Assembly (NCBI GenBank): GCA_003649495.1
Contig: QMRZ01000083.1
Span: 1-6,715 of the forward strand
Reading direction: 5' to 3'
Source of the DNA: Thermoprotei archaeon
GTDB taxonomy: Archaea > Thermoproteota > Thermoprotei > Thermofilales > Thermofilaceae
Length of the DNA: 6,715 nucleotides
Shown: in pieces, positions 5,828 through 6,715 of the stretch
Layout of the letters: each line of letters begins with the position of its first letter
Numbering within the stretch: the first letter of the stretch is position 1
Position numbers and translations under genes: made by a program
The notes under the pieces: generated by a model
Databases searched by the model: none
The model's input: the letters and a program-made list of their open reading frames with translations, nothing else
What the model was told of the DNA's origin: nothing

Positions 5828-5858
5828 GCCCGAGCCCCCACGCGGCTTGGGGGTGGGC
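5828..5858 (+). other. GC-rich hairpin just after the riboflavin kinase stop
   Basis: GCCC and CCCCCA (5828-5831, 5835-5840) pair with TGGGGG and GGGC (5848-5853, 5855-5858), leaving a small internal loop and a 7-base terminal loop. It begins two bases after the TGA. The following bases are TTAAGCTCAAAA, without the T-run that archaeal termination prefers, so this may be an mRNA 3'-end structure more than a true terminator. Confidence 0.35.
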
Positions 5859-5883
5859 TTAAGCTCAAAAGGAGCCATGTCTG

Positions 5884-5889
5884 TTTAAC
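5884..5889 (+). promoter_or_regulatory. Weak TATA-like box of the S16 protease gene
   Basis: TTTAAC is centred near 5886-5887, about 23 bp before the ATG at 5909, so transcription would begin at or within a few bases of that codon. No convincing ribosome binding site precedes the ATG, which again fits a leaderless transcript. The match to consensus is modest. Confidence 0.35.
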
Positions 5890-5908
5890 GCGGGTGGGGG
5901 CTTTGCGC

Positions 5909-6715
5909 ATGAGGGCAGCTCTTCCCGCGCTGGCTGTAGCAGTCCTCCTCGCTGCCCGCGTGCCCGCCCCCCCTCAGGGCTTGGCGGTCATTGGGAGGAG
6001 CTGGATCCTAGCGCCCGCTGTATCCTCAACGCCATCCGGGTACGTCGGCGTGCTTGTCAACATATCCCTCACGATCATAGAGGGACACGGGGACATCTAC
6101 GTCTCCACCTCGCCTCTAACAGATGTGGACATGCAGGGCTCAGCTAGGGCGGCAGTGCGGGCCGCCTGCAGCCTGCTGGGAGTGGACTGCAGCCACTATG
6201 ACTTCCTCTTCCACGTCGAGGCTGATACAGTGATAGTGGGCGGCCCCAGTGCTGGGCTAGTGATGGCAGTACTCACTTCCTCCATTCTCACGGGGCGGCC
6301 GCTCAACAGGAGTGTGATGGCCACTGGGATGGTGGCCCCGGATGGCTCGGTGGGGCCCGTGGGCGGCATACTGGAGAAGGCCAATGCGTCTGCCAGGGCT
6401 GGGGCTAAGCTCTTCCTAGTCCCCCTCGGCCAGTCAGTCGTGGTGACCTACGTCAGGAGGGAGAGGAGGGTGGGCCCCTTCATCATGTACACTGTGAAGC
6501 CCGTCAGGGTGAACTTGACCGAGTACGCCCTTGAGAATTGGGGGCTTAGAGTGCGCGAGGTGGTCAGCCTCGAGGATGCACTCGAGGCCTTCCTAGGCCT
6601 CAAGATCCCCGAGGCCGTGGGAGAACCCGTGGCTAGCGCGGAGGTGGCTGCAGCCTGTGAGCAAGTAGCCAGCATGCTGCTGAGGAGCGCTGAGGGGAGC
6701 CTGAGGAGGGCTAAG
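5909..6715 (+). CDS. Exported Lon-like (S16) archaeal serine protease, COG1750-type, 3' end cut by window edge
   Basis: 269 open codons run to the right edge. The N-terminus (RAALPALAVAVLLAARVPAP, residues 2-21) is a hydrophobic signal peptide or anchor, so the rest should lie outside the cytoplasm. The body is a Lon protease domain without an AAA+ ATPase: an IEGHGDIYVSTSPL strand region (57-70), the nucleophile motif VGGPSAGLVMAV (110-121, Ser114), then ATGMVAPDGSVGPVGGILEK (138-157) with catalytic Lys157, and ARAGAKLFLVP (162-172). This is the Ser-Lys dyad of family S16; the Asp of Lon's DGPSAG is Gly here. Archaeal relatives (COG1750) are longer, with C-terminal regions that often include a membrane segment, so much of the protein is missing. 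Natural substrates are unknown. Same-frame GTG (5894) and TTG (5903) codons could lengthen the signal peptide n-region; ATG is chosen because of TATA spacing. Confidence 0.88.
   Translation, partial: MRAALPALAVAVLLAARVPAPPQGLAVIGRSWILAPAVSSTPSGYVGVLVNISLTIIEGHGDIYVSTSPLTDVDMQGSARAAVRAACSLLGVDCSHYDFLFHVEADTVIVGGPSAGLVMAVLTSSILTGRPLNRSVMATGMVAPDGSVGPVGGILEKANASARAGAKLFLVPLGQSVVVTYVRRERRVGPFIMYTVKPVRVNLTEYALENWGLRVREVVSLEDALEAFLGLKIPEAVGEPVASAEVAAACEQVASMLLRSAEGSLRRAK

Noticed and set aside
6196..6675. Minus-strand open frames opposite the S16 protease
   Set aside because: They overlap the catalytic core of the plus-strand protease and lack any recognisable domain.
1..6715. Search for CRISPR arrays, insertion sequences, tRNA or rRNA genes, integrases and toxin-antitoxin pairs
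   Set aside because: No direct repeats with spacers, terminal inverted repeats, cloverleaf-like sequences or signature proteins were seen; the coding density and consistent base use argue for ordinary chromosome.

Overview
The window looks like chromosomal DNA from a GC-rich, probably hyperthermophilic archaeon, most likely of the Thermoproteota (Crenarchaeota)-like lineages. Four things point this way: archaea-specific or archaea-typical families (CTP-dependent riboflavin kinase with an N-terminal helix-turn-helix, archaemetzincin, a DUF354/COG1817 putative glycosyltransferase, an exported S16 protease without an ATPase domain); heavy use of AGG for arginine; frequent GTG and TTG starts; and TATA-like boxes placed so that transcription would begin almost exactly at the first codon, as expected for leaderless archaeal mRNAs. 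The genus cannot be named from this sequence.

Layout. From 4968 down to 1 everything is on the minus strand. In transcription order these are archaemetzincin (amzA), an auxin-efflux-carrier family permease, and a tightly packed four-gene block. The block contains a single-domain CinA/molybdopterin-binding-like protein, an ABC ATPase, an ABC-2/NatB-like permease, and a DUF354 protein cut by the left window edge. Its junctions are a TTGA overlap, an overlap of 41 nt and a GTGA overlap, so it is almost certainly one operon. From about 5140 to the right edge the genes are on the plus strand: a helix-turn-helix/riboflavin kinase fusion of the RbkR type, then a secreted or membrane-anchored Lon-like (S16) serine protease cut by the right edge.

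How the parts relate. The divergent intergenic region 4969-5139 is the main regulatory region. It has a quasi-symmetric TATA box, a perfect 10-bp palindrome in front of amzA, and two further inverted repeats around the inner TATA box in front of the kinase gene. RbkR proteins are known bifunctional regulators/kinases of archaeal riboflavin metabolism, so these palindromes are candidate self-regulatory operators, although no other riboflavin gene is in view. The ABC ATPase and permease form one exporter. Why a CinA-like nucleotide enzyme and a DUF354 protein are locked into the same transcript is unexplained, and this is the most system-like feature of the window.

I see no rRNA, tRNA, CRISPR array, insertion sequence, integrase, phage or toxin-antitoxin signature. 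There is no gene-free stretch longer than about 170 bases. Nothing here is clearly a wholly new system.
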